DNA of 55,797 bases from Aeromonas dhakensis (lineage in GTDB: Bacteria > Pseudomonadota > Gammaproteobacteria > Enterobacterales > Aeromonadaceae): assembly GCF_000820305.1 (NCBI RefSeq), contig NZ_CDBH01000031.1:1-55797 (forward strand). The letters run 5' to 3'. The position numbers were made by a program, and so were the translations under genes. Within the stretch, counting starts at the first letter, position 1. Each line of letters opens with the position of its first letter. Positions 40,607 to 49,699 of this stretch are shown one piece after another. The notes beneath the pieces are model-generated. The model saw nothing but the letters and a program-made list of their open reading frames with translations. It was not told the origin of the DNA and ran no database searches.

Positions 40607-41380
40607 ATGTCGCGTCTGCTCGGTCTGTTTGTCTGCTGCTGTCTGGGGGCCGCCCTGCCTGCCGCGGCATTCACCTATTACTCCGAGCAGAACATGCCGC
40701 TCAACGGCCTGGATGCAGCGGGCAACAGCACCGGCCTGGCGGTGGAGCTGCTGAGACTGATGTGGCAGGAGATGGGGGAACCGGAGCAACCCATCCACTT
40801 CATGCCTTGGGCCAAGGCCTGGTACCTGCTGACCCAGCAGCCGGATGCCGTGCTGTTCACCACGGCCCACACCCGGGCACGGGATCCCCACTTCCTCTGG
40901 GTCTGCCCCATCAGCCACTCGCGGGTATCGCTGGTCGGCCGCAAGCGGGATGCCCCCAAGGTGACCGGCAAGGACGATTTGACCAAACTGCAGATCGGGG
41001 TGATGCAGGCGGACGTGGGGGAGCAGCTGCTGCTCAACCGGGGCATCAGCCCTGCCAACCTGATGTCGGTGGAACGCATGGATCAGGTGGTGCGCCAGCT
41101 CATCATGGCCCGCACCGATCTGGTGGCCGGCAACGAGGCCATGCTGTTCCATCAGGCCAGGCAGCTGGGCTTTGCCCCCGAAACCTTCGTCACCGTCGCC
41201 ACCCTGGCGGATCAGGACAACTGCTTCGCCTTCAACCCGGCGGCGGACAAACAGCAGGTCGCCCGCCTGCAACAGGCGCTCGACAAGGTCAGACAGGGGG
41301 AGGCCTTCAAGCAGCTCATCGCCCGCTACCAGGATGTGGTGCAGCCACCACCGGCCGATCACCTGCCGCGAATAGAGTAA
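40607..41380 (+). CDS. Periplasmic substrate-binding protein (SBP_bac_3 family), orphan
   Basis: 257 residues with a signal peptide (cleavage near PAAAF) and a family-3 solute-binding fold: FTYYSEQNMPLNGLDAAGNS, GLAVELLRLMWQEMG and IGVMQADVGEQLL. No permease or ATPase gene is adjacent, and it is bracketed by terminators, so it may serve a distant transporter or act as a free sensor component. AAGGAG precedes the start. Ligand probably amino-acid-like by family, unproven. Confidence 0.85.
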   Translation: MSRLLGLFVCCCLGAALPAAAFTYYSEQNMPLNGLDAAGNSTGLAVELLRLMWQEMGEPEQPIHFMPWAKAWYLLTQQPDAVLFTTAHTRARDPHFLWVCPISHSRVSLVGRKRDAPKVTGKDDLTKLQIGVMQADVGEQLLLNRGISPANLMSVERMDQVVRQLIMARTDLVAGNEAMLFHQARQLGFAPETFVTVATLADQDNCFAFNPAADKQQVARLQQALDKVRQGEAFKQLIARYQDVVQPPPADHLPRIE

Positions 41381-41391
41381 GTACCAGATGC

Positions 41392-41419
41392 AAACAGGCC
41401 ACCCGAAGGTGGCCTGTTT
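41392..41419. terminator. Terminator between convergent genes
   Basis: AAACAGGCCACC - CGAA - GGTGGCCTGTTT is a perfect 12-bp stem with terminal A and T runs. Confidence 0.85.
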
Positions 41420-41434
41420 CATGGTGCGAGCCGC

Positions 41435-41815
41435 TCACTGGAAGTGATGGTCTTGCTCGGACTTCTTGGTCTGGGCGCCCTCGCTATGCTCGATGGCGGT
41501 GCGGATGAGGTCCACCCCGGCCCGGATGATCAGAACCCCCATGTTGACCAGCTTGACGCAGACCCACATGAAGGTGATGAGCAGGATCAGCTTGAGCACT
41601 GTCTGGAATGCCTCCAGGAAGTTCTGCTCCAGCTGGCCGGTCAGGCCGCTGGCACTGGTCATCAGCCAGGTGTACACCTCGCGCACGAAGGGGATGCGGC
41701 TCGGCATCTCCAGCACGTCCAGCGCGGCAGGCAGGGCCTGGAAGATGACGATGCTGCCGAACAGGATCAGGATGACACCGATGGCGATGCCCAGAAAAAA
41801 ACCAAACTGTTTCAT
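41435..41815 (-). CDS. Small hypothetical membrane protein
   Basis: 126 residues from the ATG at 41815, with a strong first helix (FFLGIAIGVILILFGSIVIF) and a second (VLKLILLITFMWVCVKLVNM), and a hydrophilic His/Gln/Glu-rich tail (EGAQTKKSEQDHHFQ). The long segment between the helices is probably periplasmic. Ribosome site weak; an alternative ATG lies at 41839. Divergent from the NUDIX-PAP2 gene. No family recognised. Confidence 0.65.
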   Translation of the reverse strand: MKQFGFFLGIAIGVILILFGSIVIFQALPAALDVLEMPSRIPFVREVYTWLMTSASGLTGQLEQNFLEAFQTVLKLILLITFMWVCVKLVNMGVLIIRAGVDLIRTAIEHSEGAQTKKSEQDHHFQ

Positions 41816-42011
41816 GGAAGGTCCCAAGGTTTGCTGCATGGAAATAACATAGCTGCCAATACTAGGGACTGCCTTACCCCACGGCAATCCTTGCGCGCCG
41901 GGTCGCCCGCTTGCCACGCCGGCCCAGCCCCGGCGCCCGGCCACAAACCATTGCCCAACTATCTGATTTCTGTGACGCTTGTGCCCATCACCCCCTATCG
42001 GTCAGGCCTTC

Positions 42012-43391
42012 ATGTTGCGCCACTGTTTTTTGCTGCTCTGCCTCCTGCTGTCGTCACCGCCCCTCCTTGCCACCCCGACGGCGGCCGTCTGCGTGGTCAA
42101 GCACCAGCAGCAGCTGTTGCTGGTGCAAGACAGGGTCTCCTCCCGCTACAGCCTGACCGGTGGCTACATAGATGCAGGGGAGACGCCGCAGCAGGCGGCG
42201 CTGAGGGAGCTGTATGAAGAGACCGGTCTGCGGGGCCGGGTCGTCGCCGAGCTGGGGCCATGGCAGCGCGCCCTGTTGTTTGCCTGTGAGACTCTGGAGC
42301 CCATCCGCGCACAGACCGGCTCTGGCTTTGTCTCCCTTCTGCAGGCCCCCAATCTGGGCGGCGAGATCCTCAATGCCAGGCTGATCGCGCCGGCCCGGTT
42401 GCCGGATGATCAACGCCGTTTCCCGGCCCAGCTCGACTGGCTGGCCCCCCAACTGGCCGCCATGCCCGACAGCCCTGTGTTGTGGCTGCCCGATTTTCGT
42501 GGCGAAGGCAATGCACTGCACCGCATGGAAGTCCCGCTGATCCACCAACTGCAGACCTGGCTCGGTGCCCAGGTGCGCTGGCTCGAGGTCAGCAACCTGT
42601 TCGGTTCAGCCGCCTTTCAGCTTGCCCTGCTACCCTTGCTGCTGCCCTGGCTGGGCTGGCCCCGGGTGCGCCAGCTGCTGCTGGCCATGCTGACCCTCAC
42701 CCTGCTGGTGCAGCTGGCCAAGGAGGGGATTGGCTGGCCCAGACCCTTCCACCTCGACCCCGCCCTGGCACAGGGCAGCGCCCAGGGCTTCGGCATGCCG
42801 AGCGGCCACGCCGCCTCTGCGTTGCTGTTCTGGGGCGTGTTGCTGAGAGCCTGCTGGCCCGCCAGCCCCTGGCGCAGTGCCACCCTGGCCCTGCTGCTGG
42901 CCGCCCTGACCGGACTGGCCCGGGTCTGGCTCGGGGTGCACTTCCTGTCGGATGTGGCGGCCGGTTTGCTACTTGGCGCCTTACTGCTGGCCCTGTATCC
43001 CCGCCTCGCCGGCCTGGCAGCCAGTCGCCGGGGCTGCGCCGGGCTCACCCTCGCCTGCGCGCTGGCCGCCGGGTGGAGCCAATCCTCGGCGCTGGCAGGC
43101 CTGGCCACCTTCAGCCTGGGGCTGACCCTCGGCATGATGTTGCCGCTGCCGCGCACGGCGCCGGCCGGCTGGCGCCTCCCCTTGCTGGCCCTGCTCGGTG
43201 GCCTGCCGCTGGGGGCATTGTGGTGGGCGCTGCCGCTCTGGCTGACCAGCTCCTGGCTCATTCTGCTCGGCCAGTGGCTGCTTTATTGTTGCCTGGGGCT
43301 CTGGTTGAGCGCCGGTCTCTGGTGGATACTCTCTCTCGTGAATAATGACCCGCTACCCAAGGGCCCAGGCCCTGACAAGGGATTGCTATGA
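42012..43391 (+). CDS. Exported NUDIX hydrolase - PAP2 phosphatase fusion
   Basis: 459 residues. A signal peptide (MLRHCFLLLCLLLSS, cleavage near LLA) leads a NUDIX domain (about 22-150) whose box fits GX5EX7REUXEEXGU exactly, beginning GYIDAGE and continuing RELYEETGL. From about 200 a multi-helix membrane region carries a type-2 phosphatidic acid phosphatase: KEGIGWPRP, PSGHA and RVWLGVHFLSD, the three catalytic motifs. Both active sites therefore look complete and both should face the periplasm. Such a protein could hydrolyse a diphosphate-linked lipid or nucleotide and then dephosphorylate the product (inference). Its last bases overlap the start of the AI-2E-family gene (ATGA). Confidence 0.85.
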   Translation: MLRHCFLLLCLLLSSPPLLATPTAAVCVVKHQQQLLLVQDRVSSRYSLTGGYIDAGETPQQAALRELYEETGLRGRVVAELGPWQRALLFACETLEPIRAQTGSGFVSLLQAPNLGGEILNARLIAPARLPDDQRRFPAQLDWLAPQLAAMPDSPVLWLPDFRGEGNALHRMEVPLIHQLQTWLGAQVRWLEVSNLFGSAAFQLALLPLLLPWLGWPRVRQLLLAMLTLTLLVQLAKEGIGWPRPFHLDPALAQGSAQGFGMPSGHAASALLFWGVLLRACWPASPWRSATLALLLAALTGLARVWLGVHFLSDVAAGLLLGALLLALYPRLAGLAASRRGCAGLTLACALAAGWSQSSALAGLATFSLGLTLGMMLPLPRTAPAGWRLPLLALLGGLPLGALWWALPLWLTSSWLILLGQWLLYCCLGLWLSAGLWWILSLVNNDPLPKGPGPDKGLL

Positions 43392-44485
43392 ATATGAAAA
43401 AAGTGGATTTAGCCAAGATAACCCTGGGAGTGCTGTTTATCAGCCTCCTCATCGTCTCCTGTTTCATGGTGCTGCGCCCCTTCCTGCCCGCGCTGGTGTG
43501 GGCCACCATGATCACCATCGCCACCTGGCCACTGATGTTGATGGTGCAGCGCCTGCTGTGGGGCAAGCGCGCCCTGGCGGCCCTCTTCATGACCCTGGTG
43601 CTGCTGCTGATGTTCGTCATCCCGCTCTTCATGGCGCTGGCCAACGTGGCGGAGAAGGCGCCCATGCTGATCGAGCTGGGCACCACCATCAGCCACTCCC
43701 CGCCCCCCGAGCTGCTCTGGCTGCAGCAGGTGCCGCTGGTGGGCGGCAAGCTTTACGACTTCTGGCAGCAGATCCTGGCGAGCGGTGGTCAGGTGCTGTT
43801 TGCCAAGCTGGCCCCCTACTTCGGCCAGACCGCCCGCTGGCTCGCCTCCCAAGCGGGCAACCTGGGGCTGCTGTTCGTCCACTTCCTGCTGACCGTCGGC
43901 ATCTGCGGCCTGCTCTACCACTCCGGTGAAGTGGTGGCGACCGGCATTCGCCGCTTCGCCCACCGGCTGGCCGGCGAGCGCGGCGACAACGCCACCGTGC
44001 TCGCTTCACAGGCGATCCGCGCCGTGGCCATGGGGGTCGTGGTGACCGCCCTGGTGCAATCCTCGGTGGCCGGTATCGGTCTGCTGATTGCCGGCATCCC
44101 CTACACCATGATCCTGGTGGTGGTGATGTTCCTGCTGATCGTCGCCCAGATTGGCCCCTTCCCGGTGCTGCTGGCCTGTGTCGGCTACCTCTACTGGAGC
44201 GGCGACACCACCTGGGGCACCTTCCTGCTGGTCTGGTCGCTGCTGGCGGGCACCATGGACAACTTCCTGCGTCCCTTCCTGATCAAGCGCGGCGCCGACC
44301 TGCCGCTGATCCTCATACTGGTGGGGGTTATCGGCGGCTTGCTGGCGATGGGGATCATCGGCCTCTTTATCGGCCCGGTGGTGCTGGCAGTGGGCTACAC
44401 CCTGCTGGATGCCTGGATCAAGGAGGGTGACCACCCTACCGGTGACAAGGTAGACGCCCCACCTCATGACAAGGCACTGTCATAA
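43388..44485 (+). CDS. ydiK: AI-2E family transporter (YdiK-like)
   Basis: 365 residues with about eight membrane helices in the AI-2E/PerM pattern: an N-terminal pair (LGVLFISLLIVSCFMVLRPF; LVWATMITIATWPLMLMVQR), a periplasmic segment, and the C-terminal block with the family motif IPYTMILVVVMFLLIVAQIG and NFLRPFLIKRGADLPLILIL. The family ranges from autoinducer-2 exporters to Na+/H+ antiporters; YdiK itself is uncharacterised. Start overlaps the NUDIX-PAP2 stop by four bases, indicating an operon. A strong terminator follows. Confidence 0.87.
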   Translation: MNMKKVDLAKITLGVLFISLLIVSCFMVLRPFLPALVWATMITIATWPLMLMVQRLLWGKRALAALFMTLVLLLMFVIPLFMALANVAEKAPMLIELGTTISHSPPPELLWLQQVPLVGGKLYDFWQQILASGGQVLFAKLAPYFGQTARWLASQAGNLGLLFVHFLLTVGICGLLYHSGEVVATGIRRFAHRLAGERGDNATVLASQAIRAVAMGVVVTALVQSSVAGIGLLIAGIPYTMILVVVMFLLIVAQIGPFPVLLACVGYLYWSGDTTWGTFLLVWSLLAGTMDNFLRPFLIKRGADLPLILILVGVIGGLLAMGIIGLFIGPVVLAVGYTLLDAWIKEGDHPTGDKVDAPPHDKALS

Positions 44486-44490
44486 GGTCA

Positions 44491-44523
44491 AACGCCGCCC
44501 GAGAGGGCGGCGTTGTTGTTTTA
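44491..44523 (+). terminator. Terminator after the AI-2E family gene
   Basis: AACGCCGCCC - GAGA - GGGCGGCGTT followed by GTTGTTTT. Confidence 0.9.
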
Positions 44524-44682
44524 AAGACAAGAGCCAAAGAGCACGGCCTTGTGCCGGCACAGAACCAAAGTTCGAACGCTTTCCGCCAAATCCGAACCAA
44601 GGTTCGAGCCAACCCCTTTCTCCCCCTGTTCCCTCTCGCTGCCGCCCACCACAATGGCGCCACCATTCAGGAGGAACAACAG

Positions 44683-45387
44683 ATGAACGAACTGAGAGCA
44701 ACCCGCGCCCTGATCAGCGGCGGCGCAAGCGGCATTGGGCTGGCCATCGCCGAGGCGCTGGCTCGGGAAGGGGTGGAGCTGGTGCTGGCCTCCCGTCGCC
44801 ACTCCCTGCTGGAGCAAGAGGCTGCCCGCCTCTCGACGCAATACGGGGTAAGAGTCCTGCCTCTGGTGCTGGATGTCTGCGATGCTCCCCAGGTTCGAGC
44901 CCAGCATGCCCGGGCCAGCGCACTGCTCGGCCCCATCGATCTGCTGATCAACAACAGCGGGGTCGGCAGCGATTATCTGGTGCAGGATCTGCCGGAATCG
45001 GAATGGGACAGAGTGATGGACACCTGCGCCAAGGGCAGCTTCCTGCTGACCCAGGCTTGCCTGCCGGACATGCTGTCTCGGCGCCACGGCACCATCATCA
45101 ACATCGCCTCCCAGGCCGCCAAAAACGGCTATGCGAGGGCCAGCGTCTACTGCGCCGCCAAATTTGCCGTCTTGGGGTTTGCCAAGGCGCTGCGAGAAGA
45201 AGTCCAGCATCAGGGCATTCGGGTTCACACCCTCTGTCCCGGCCTGGTCCAGGTTCCACCACCGGCCTGTGCTGATGAGCGCAAACCCGGTTGGTTGCAG
45301 GTCGGGGATCTGGCCGAGGCCGTGCTCTACACCCTGCGTCAACCCGCCCATGTGCAGTTGGACGAGATCGGCATGACAGGGATCTGA
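44683..45387 (+). CDS. Short-chain dehydrogenase/reductase
   Basis: 234 residues, classical SDR: nucleotide-binding GGASGIGLAIAEAL (position 12-25), an acidic/basic switch region (LASRRHS, suggesting NADP(H)), LLINNSGVGS, catalytic Ser in IASQAAK, and YCAAK (Tyr-x3-Lys). AGGAGG eight bases before the ATG at 44683 is the strongest ribosome site in the region. Monocistronic. The substrate cannot be predicted. Confidence 0.88.
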   Translation: MNELRATRALISGGASGIGLAIAEALAREGVELVLASRRHSLLEQEAARLSTQYGVRVLPLVLDVCDAPQVRAQHARASALLGPIDLLINNSGVGSDYLVQDLPESEWDRVMDTCAKGSFLLTQACLPDMLSRRHGTIINIASQAAKNGYARASVYCAAKFAVLGFAKALREEVQHQGIRVHTLCPGLVQVPPPACADERKPGWLQVGDLAEAVLYTLRQPAHVQLDEIGMTGI

Positions 45388-45407
45388 GGACTGCTGAGAG
45401 GCAAACA

Positions 45408-45425
45408 GGGGCGCCGAAGCGCCCC
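45408..45425. terminator. Hairpin between the SDR and deiminase genes
   Basis: GGGGCGC - CGAA - GCGCCCC. On the minus strand it is followed by TGTTTGCC, so it may terminate the deiminase gene; no clear T run on the plus strand. Confidence 0.6.
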
Positions 45426-45447
45426 GTCAGCTCATGGCAAGGGAGTA

Positions 45448-46581
45448 TCAGTTTGGCTGGTGCAGGGTGATGCAGTGAATGCCGCCGCCACCGGCGGCCA
45501 CCGGATCGATATTGATCTGCACGATGTCGCGGCCGGGGTAGAGGCGGGCCAACAACTCGTGGCAGTAGCGGTCGGCCGCCTTGTCGCCAAACTCGGGGGC
45601 GATCACCGCACCATTGATCGACAGATAGTTGATATAACCGGCGGCAAAGTCGCGGCTGCGACTGAAGCGGTTGTCCCGCCCATCGAGCGGTGGCGGCAGC
45701 ACATGCAGTTCCAGCTTGTTGCCGTCCGCATCGGTGGCCTGTTTGAGGATGGCCAGGTGCCGGCGGGTCACCTCGTAGTCGTGGGACTGGGGGTCGTTGT
45801 CCAGATTGACCACCACCACCCCGGGGCGTACAAAGCGGGCGTAGAAATCGATGTGGGCATCTGTGATGTCACGGCCCTTGATGCCGGGCAGCCAGATGAT
45901 TTTGCGCAGCCCCAGATTGGCTTTCAGCTCCGCCTCCAGCTGTGCCTTGCTTACCCCCGGATTGCGGTTGCTGTTGAACCAGCAGCTCTCGGTCAGGATG
46001 GCGGTCCCCTTGCCATCCACCTCGATGCCACCCCCCTCACCGGTCAGCTTGCTCTGCAGATATCGGGCATCCGCCTGCTTGCTGACCAGCTCGGCTACCC
46101 CCGCATCCTGTTCGTGCTCCTGCTTGTCGCCCCAGCCGTTGAAGTTGAAATCCACCAGCCCCAGCGCCCCTTCGCCGTTCTGGACGAAGACGCCACCGGT
46201 ATCCCGCAGCCAGATGTCGTCCAGCTCGGAGACGACAAAGCGGGTGTTCTGCTCGCCGCAGAGCTGGCGGGCCAGCGCCTGTTCGGCTGCGCGGCAGAGC
46301 ACGTTCACCTGGGTATAAGGCACCATGGCCTGCACCAGCCGGCCTATGGTCGCCTGCACCTCTTGGTAATCGCGGCCCCAGATGGCCGCGCTGGCGGCAA
46401 AGGCGACCCAGACCCGGGTCTGAGAGGCGGCCTCATCGGGCATATGGAACGGCTCGCCGCTGGTGGCGGTATCTTCACCTACGTTGTTGCTGGCTGCACT
46501 GACCTTGCCCGGCAGGTTGCCGAGCCCGGCCAGCGCGCCGATGGCGGCCAGCTGTTTCAAGACGTTGCGTCGGGATGACAT
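45448..46581 (-). CDS. Tat-exported agmatine deiminase/peptidyl-arginine deiminase family protein
   Basis: 377 residues from the ATG at 46581 (AAGGAG). It begins MSSRRNVLKQLAAIGALAGL, a twin-arginine signal (SRRNVLK) with an A-rich cleavage region. The mature protein has the guanidine-deiminase motifs: WLRDTGGVFV, GEGGGIEVDGKGT, the DAHIDFYARF His and the catalytic Cys in GGGGIHCITLHQ. Agmatine deiminases (AguA) hydrolyse agmatine to N-carbamoylputrescine and are normally cytoplasmic, so export as a folded enzyme is notable. Divergent from the LysR gene at 46737, a probable regulator. Substrate could be agmatine, arginine or another guanidino compound. Confidence 0.87.
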   Translation of the reverse strand: MSSRRNVLKQLAAIGALAGLGNLPGKVSAASNNVGEDTATSGEPFHMPDEAASQTRVWVAFAASAAIWGRDYQEVQATIGRLVQAMVPYTQVNVLCRAAEQALARQLCGEQNTRFVVSELDDIWLRDTGGVFVQNGEGALGLVDFNFNGWGDKQEHEQDAGVAELVSKQADARYLQSKLTGEGGGIEVDGKGTAILTESCWFNSNRNPGVSKAQLEAELKANLGLRKIIWLPGIKGRDITDAHIDFYARFVRPGVVVVNLDNDPQSHDYEVTRRHLAILKQATDADGNKLELHVLPPPLDGRDNRFSRSRDFAAGYINYLSINGAVIAPEFGDKAADRYCHELLARLYPGRDIVQINIDPVAAGGGGIHCITLHQPN

Positions 46582-46736
46582 GAAAAACTCCTTGGATGAT
46601 CGCGCTATTGTCCGTCGATGAGTGGCCGAAAATGACAAGCGCTGTTAATCAATCTGCGTTGAGTAATAGACTATCTGCTGTATGGGTGGCTAACAAACGA
46701 TCGATTTTCGGTAAAAGTGATAAGTGGAGCTAATCA

Positions 46737-47630
46737 ATGGTGTTCAAGCAGTGGCCCCCGCTCAACGTGCTGCGGGGCTTTGAGGCGGCGGCCAGACTCG
46801 GCAGTTTTCATCAGGCAGCGCAGGAGCTGCACCTGACCCAGTCCGCCATCAGCCAGCAGATCCGCTCGCTGGAAGAGCTGCTGGGCCAGCCGCTGTTTCA
46901 CCGGCAGGGGCGCTCGGTCACCCTCACCGATGCGGGGCAGGATCTGCTGGAGACCACCCAGAGCGTGCTGTTGCAGCTGGCGATGGGGATCCAGCGGCTG
47001 GAGCAGTACCGCAAACCCAACCAGCTGGTGCTCAACACCAGCACAACCCTCGCCCGCCACTGGTTGCTGCCGCGGCTGGGGGCGTTTCATCGCGCCCATC
47101 CCGAGGTCGATCTCTGGCTGTTCACCAGCGACGAAGAGCCCGACATGGCCGAGCAGACCATCGATCTCGCCCTGCGCTGGGAGCTGGCTCCCCAGGCCGA
47201 GTGTCGCCACCAGCTGCTGCTGGCAGACCGCCTGTTGCCGGTGGCCGCCCCTTCCGTGCTGGCGTTGCCTGCGGCAGAGCGCACCACATTGCACGGGGAG
47301 CGGGAGCTGGACTGGCACCACTGGACCCTCAAGGGAGGGGAAGATCTGCATCTGCAGACCCGGGGGCTCAACTTCTCCGATCCCGGCCTCTTGCTGGACG
47401 CCGCCTGTCAGGGGCTCGGCATCGCCCTGGTGAGCGAGCGGCTCTCCCGTCCCGCTCGTCAGCAGGGGCAGCTGTTGCCGCTCTCCACCCACAGGGTCAA
47501 GGGACCGCAGTGGCATCTGCTGGTACATCAGGAGAGCGAGACCATGCCGGAGTGCCGCACCTTCTGTCGCTGGCTTGAGTTGCAGTTTGCCGACCCCGCA
47601 CCCGCCGAGGATGGTTTGCCATCCCTCTGA
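46737..47630 (+). CDS. LysR-family regulator (GcvA-like)
   Basis: 297 residues: HTH at about 10-68 (VLRGFEAAARLGSFHQAAQE, then AISQQIRSLEELLGQPLFHR) and effector domain with TLARHWLLPRLGAFHRAHPE, typical of the GcvA group. Divergent from the exported deiminase across 155 bases that contain an inverted pair CCGAAAAT (46626) / ATTTTCGG (46704). Control of the deiminase is inferred from position. Confidence 0.86.
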   Translation: MVFKQWPPLNVLRGFEAAARLGSFHQAAQELHLTQSAISQQIRSLEELLGQPLFHRQGRSVTLTDAGQDLLETTQSVLLQLAMGIQRLEQYRKPNQLVLNTSTTLARHWLLPRLGAFHRAHPEVDLWLFTSDEEPDMAEQTIDLALRWELAPQAECRHQLLLADRLLPVAAPSVLALPAAERTTLHGERELDWHHWTLKGGEDLHLQTRGLNFSDPGLLLDAACQGLGIALVSERLSRPARQQGQLLPLSTHRVKGPQWHLLVHQESETMPECRTFCRWLELQFADPAPAEDGLPSL

Positions 47631-47666
47631 GGCAGGTCACTGAATCGGGCCGGCAAGGGTGGTTAA

Positions 47667-49610
47667 ATGGGCGTTCGTCTCTTTTTGCCGGATCTTGTCG
47701 TGACCATCCTGTCCGCCTCCATGCAGCCAGCCCGGGACTGGCCTGACTATCTGCAGGCCTCCTGGCTGCGCTGCGCTCACCAGACCAGCGCCACCCTCTG
47801 GCATCCGCCCCACAGCGCCAAGGGGCAGACCCTGCAAAGCCTGCGCCAGCGCAAGCGCGACCTGCTCACCACCGGCGAGATGGCCCTCGAAGATCTCTAC
47901 GAATTCATGGAGGGGCGCCCCTGCGCCCTGCTGCTCACCGACGAGAGTGGCTGCCTGCTGACCCAGACCGGTCACCCCGACACCCTGCGCGAGCTGGCGG
48001 CGCTGGGGTTTGGCCCCGGCGCCTTTTTCAGCGAGGGGCGCATCGGCACCAATGCCATCAATCTGGCGGCGCTGGAGGGAGTGCCGCTCTGCGTCAGCGG
48101 CCCCCAGCACTTCAACCAGACCCTGCACCCCTGGCACTGCTGCGCCAGCCCGGTCTACAACAGCAACGGCCGTCAGGTCGCCATCATGGCGCTGACCTGC
48201 AAGGTGGAGGAGGCGAGCGCCGGCGATCTGGCGCTCACCGTCAGCGCCGGGCGCGAGCTGGCCCACCTGCTGCAGATGGAGACCCTGATGCAGGAGTCCC
48301 AACATCACCTGAGCGAGCTCTACGCCCTGCTGGACGGCATGGATGACGGTGTACTGGCCTGGGATCCGCAGGGCCGGCTGCGCTACCTCAACGCGCTGGC
48401 GGCCAATCGGCTGCGGCTCGATCCGGCGCTCTGCCTCGGCCAGCCGCTGGAGCAGCACCTGCTGCTGCCCCAGCGGCTGCAGCTCGCCATCAAGGGGCAG
48501 ACTCCACTCAGCCATGTGGAGGTGACCCTGGAGAAGCTCGGCGCGCAGGAGGGGGAGTTCATCAATGCGCTGGTGAGCCTCAAGCCACTGCCCGGGCCGG
48601 ACGGGGTCAGTTTTATCGCCCTGCTGCACCCGGTCGATCGGCTGCGGGCCATCAGTCAGCTGCGCCAGACGGTGCCCGAACTCTCGGCGCTGGTGGGCGA
48701 GTCGAGCGCCATGCGCAAGCTGCTGCGTTACGCCCGGCAGGCAGCCCAAAGCCAGGGCCCGATCCTGCTGCGCGGCGAGGAGGAGGTGGGCAAGGCCCAG
48801 CTGGCGGAGGCGATCCACTTCGGCAGCGAACGGGCTGCCGGGCCGCTCATCACCCTCAACTGTCAGGCCCTGCCGAGCGAGCGAATGGCGCTGGAGCTGA
48901 TGGGCTCTGACGAGGCGGGACAGGAGCGGGCCGGCAAGTTCGAACTGGCCCACGGCGGCACGCTGGTGCTGGAGCAGGTGGAGTGCCTCTCTGCCCCCAT
49001 GCAGGCGGCGCTGCTGCAACTGCTCAAGACCGGTCGCCTTCAGCGCTTCGACTCGGCCCGTATCCTGCCGCTCAAGGTGCGGATCATCGCTACCAGCAGC
49101 GCCGCGCTGGAGCAGAAGGTGCAGGAGGGACACTTCGGGCGACAGTTGCTCTATGCGCTGCAGGCGTGTGAGTTATGGCTGCCGAGCCTGCGCGAGCGCA
49201 GCGCCGATCTGCCCGGCCTCATCAGCCAGCAGCTGGGGGCGCAAGGACGCGAGCCGGTGCGCCAGTTCAACCCGGCGGCCCTCGATTGCCTGCTCGCCTA
49301 CCCCTGGCCCGGCAATCTGGGGGAGCTGCGCAGCGCCATCGAGCATGCCCTGCTTCATGCCGGTCAGGGGCCGATCCCGCCGGAAGCGCTGCCCGCCGCC
49401 ATTCGGCACGGTTATCAGCGGGTGGCGGATGAGGTGGTGGGGCAGCCGCGGCTCACTCTGGCCGAGCTGGAGCACCAGGCCATCTTGCGCTGCGCCCATG
49501 CCTGCAAGGGGCAGGTGAGCCAGATGGCCCAGCAACTGGGGATCGGCCGCACCACCCTCTGGCGGCGGCTCAAACTGCTCGAGATCGATCCTGCCGACTA
49601 CCACGGCTGA
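47667..49610 (+). CDS. dhaR: Dihydroxyacetone kinase operon regulator DhaR
   Basis: 647 residues, aligning along its length with E. coli DhaR: GAF-like sensor (about 60-230; GFGPGAFFSEGRIGTNAINL), PAS-like segment (YALLDGMDDGVLAWDPQGRL), AAA+ NtrC-like domain with a degenerate Walker A (GEEEVGKA) and no GAFTGA loop, and a C-terminal Fis HTH (QLGIGRTTLWRRLK). The missing GAFTGA means it should act with sigma-70 rather than sigma-54, as known for E. coli DhaR. DhaK and DhaL act as its co-regulators in E. coli. AAGGG precedes the ATG at 47667; 47721 is an alternative. It is convergent with gldA at the far end of the dha operon. Confidence 0.92.
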   Translation: MGVRLFLPDLVVTILSASMQPARDWPDYLQASWLRCAHQTSATLWHPPHSAKGQTLQSLRQRKRDLLTTGEMALEDLYEFMEGRPCALLLTDESGCLLTQTGHPDTLRELAALGFGPGAFFSEGRIGTNAINLAALEGVPLCVSGPQHFNQTLHPWHCCASPVYNSNGRQVAIMALTCKVEEASAGDLALTVSAGRELAHLLQMETLMQESQHHLSELYALLDGMDDGVLAWDPQGRLRYLNALAANRLRLDPALCLGQPLEQHLLLPQRLQLAIKGQTPLSHVEVTLEKLGAQEGEFINALVSLKPLPGPDGVSFIALLHPVDRLRAISQLRQTVPELSALVGESSAMRKLLRYARQAAQSQGPILLRGEEEVGKAQLAEAIHFGSERAAGPLITLNCQALPSERMALELMGSDEAGQERAGKFELAHGGTLVLEQVECLSAPMQAALLQLLKTGRLQRFDSARILPLKVRIIATSSAALEQKVQEGHFGRQLLYALQACELWLPSLRERSADLPGLISQQLGAQGREPVRQFNPAALDCLLAYPWPGNLGELRSAIEHALLHAGQGPIPPEALPAAIRHGYQRVADEVVGQPRLTLAELEHQAILRCAHACKGQVSQMAQQLGIGRTTLWRRLKLLEIDPADYHG

Positions 49611-49650
49611 CGCCGGCCTGAACCATTGCATACCGGTTCGCAGAACATAG

Positions 49651-49678
49651 AAAAGGCCCCGCAGATGCGGGGCCTTTT
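49651..49678. terminator. Bidirectional terminator between dhaR and gldA
   Basis: AAAAGGCCCCGCA - GA - TGCGGGGCCTTTT, a perfect 13-bp stem with A and T runs, serving both convergent genes. Confidence 0.9.
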
Positions 49679-49699
49679 CTATGGCAAGCTGGCTGGTCG

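Noticed and set aside
46626..46711. CCGAAAAT/ATTTTCGG inverted pair as a defined LysR operator
   Set aside because: Arms are 70 bases apart and only 8 bases long, so chance occurrence cannot be excluded; mentioned only as context.
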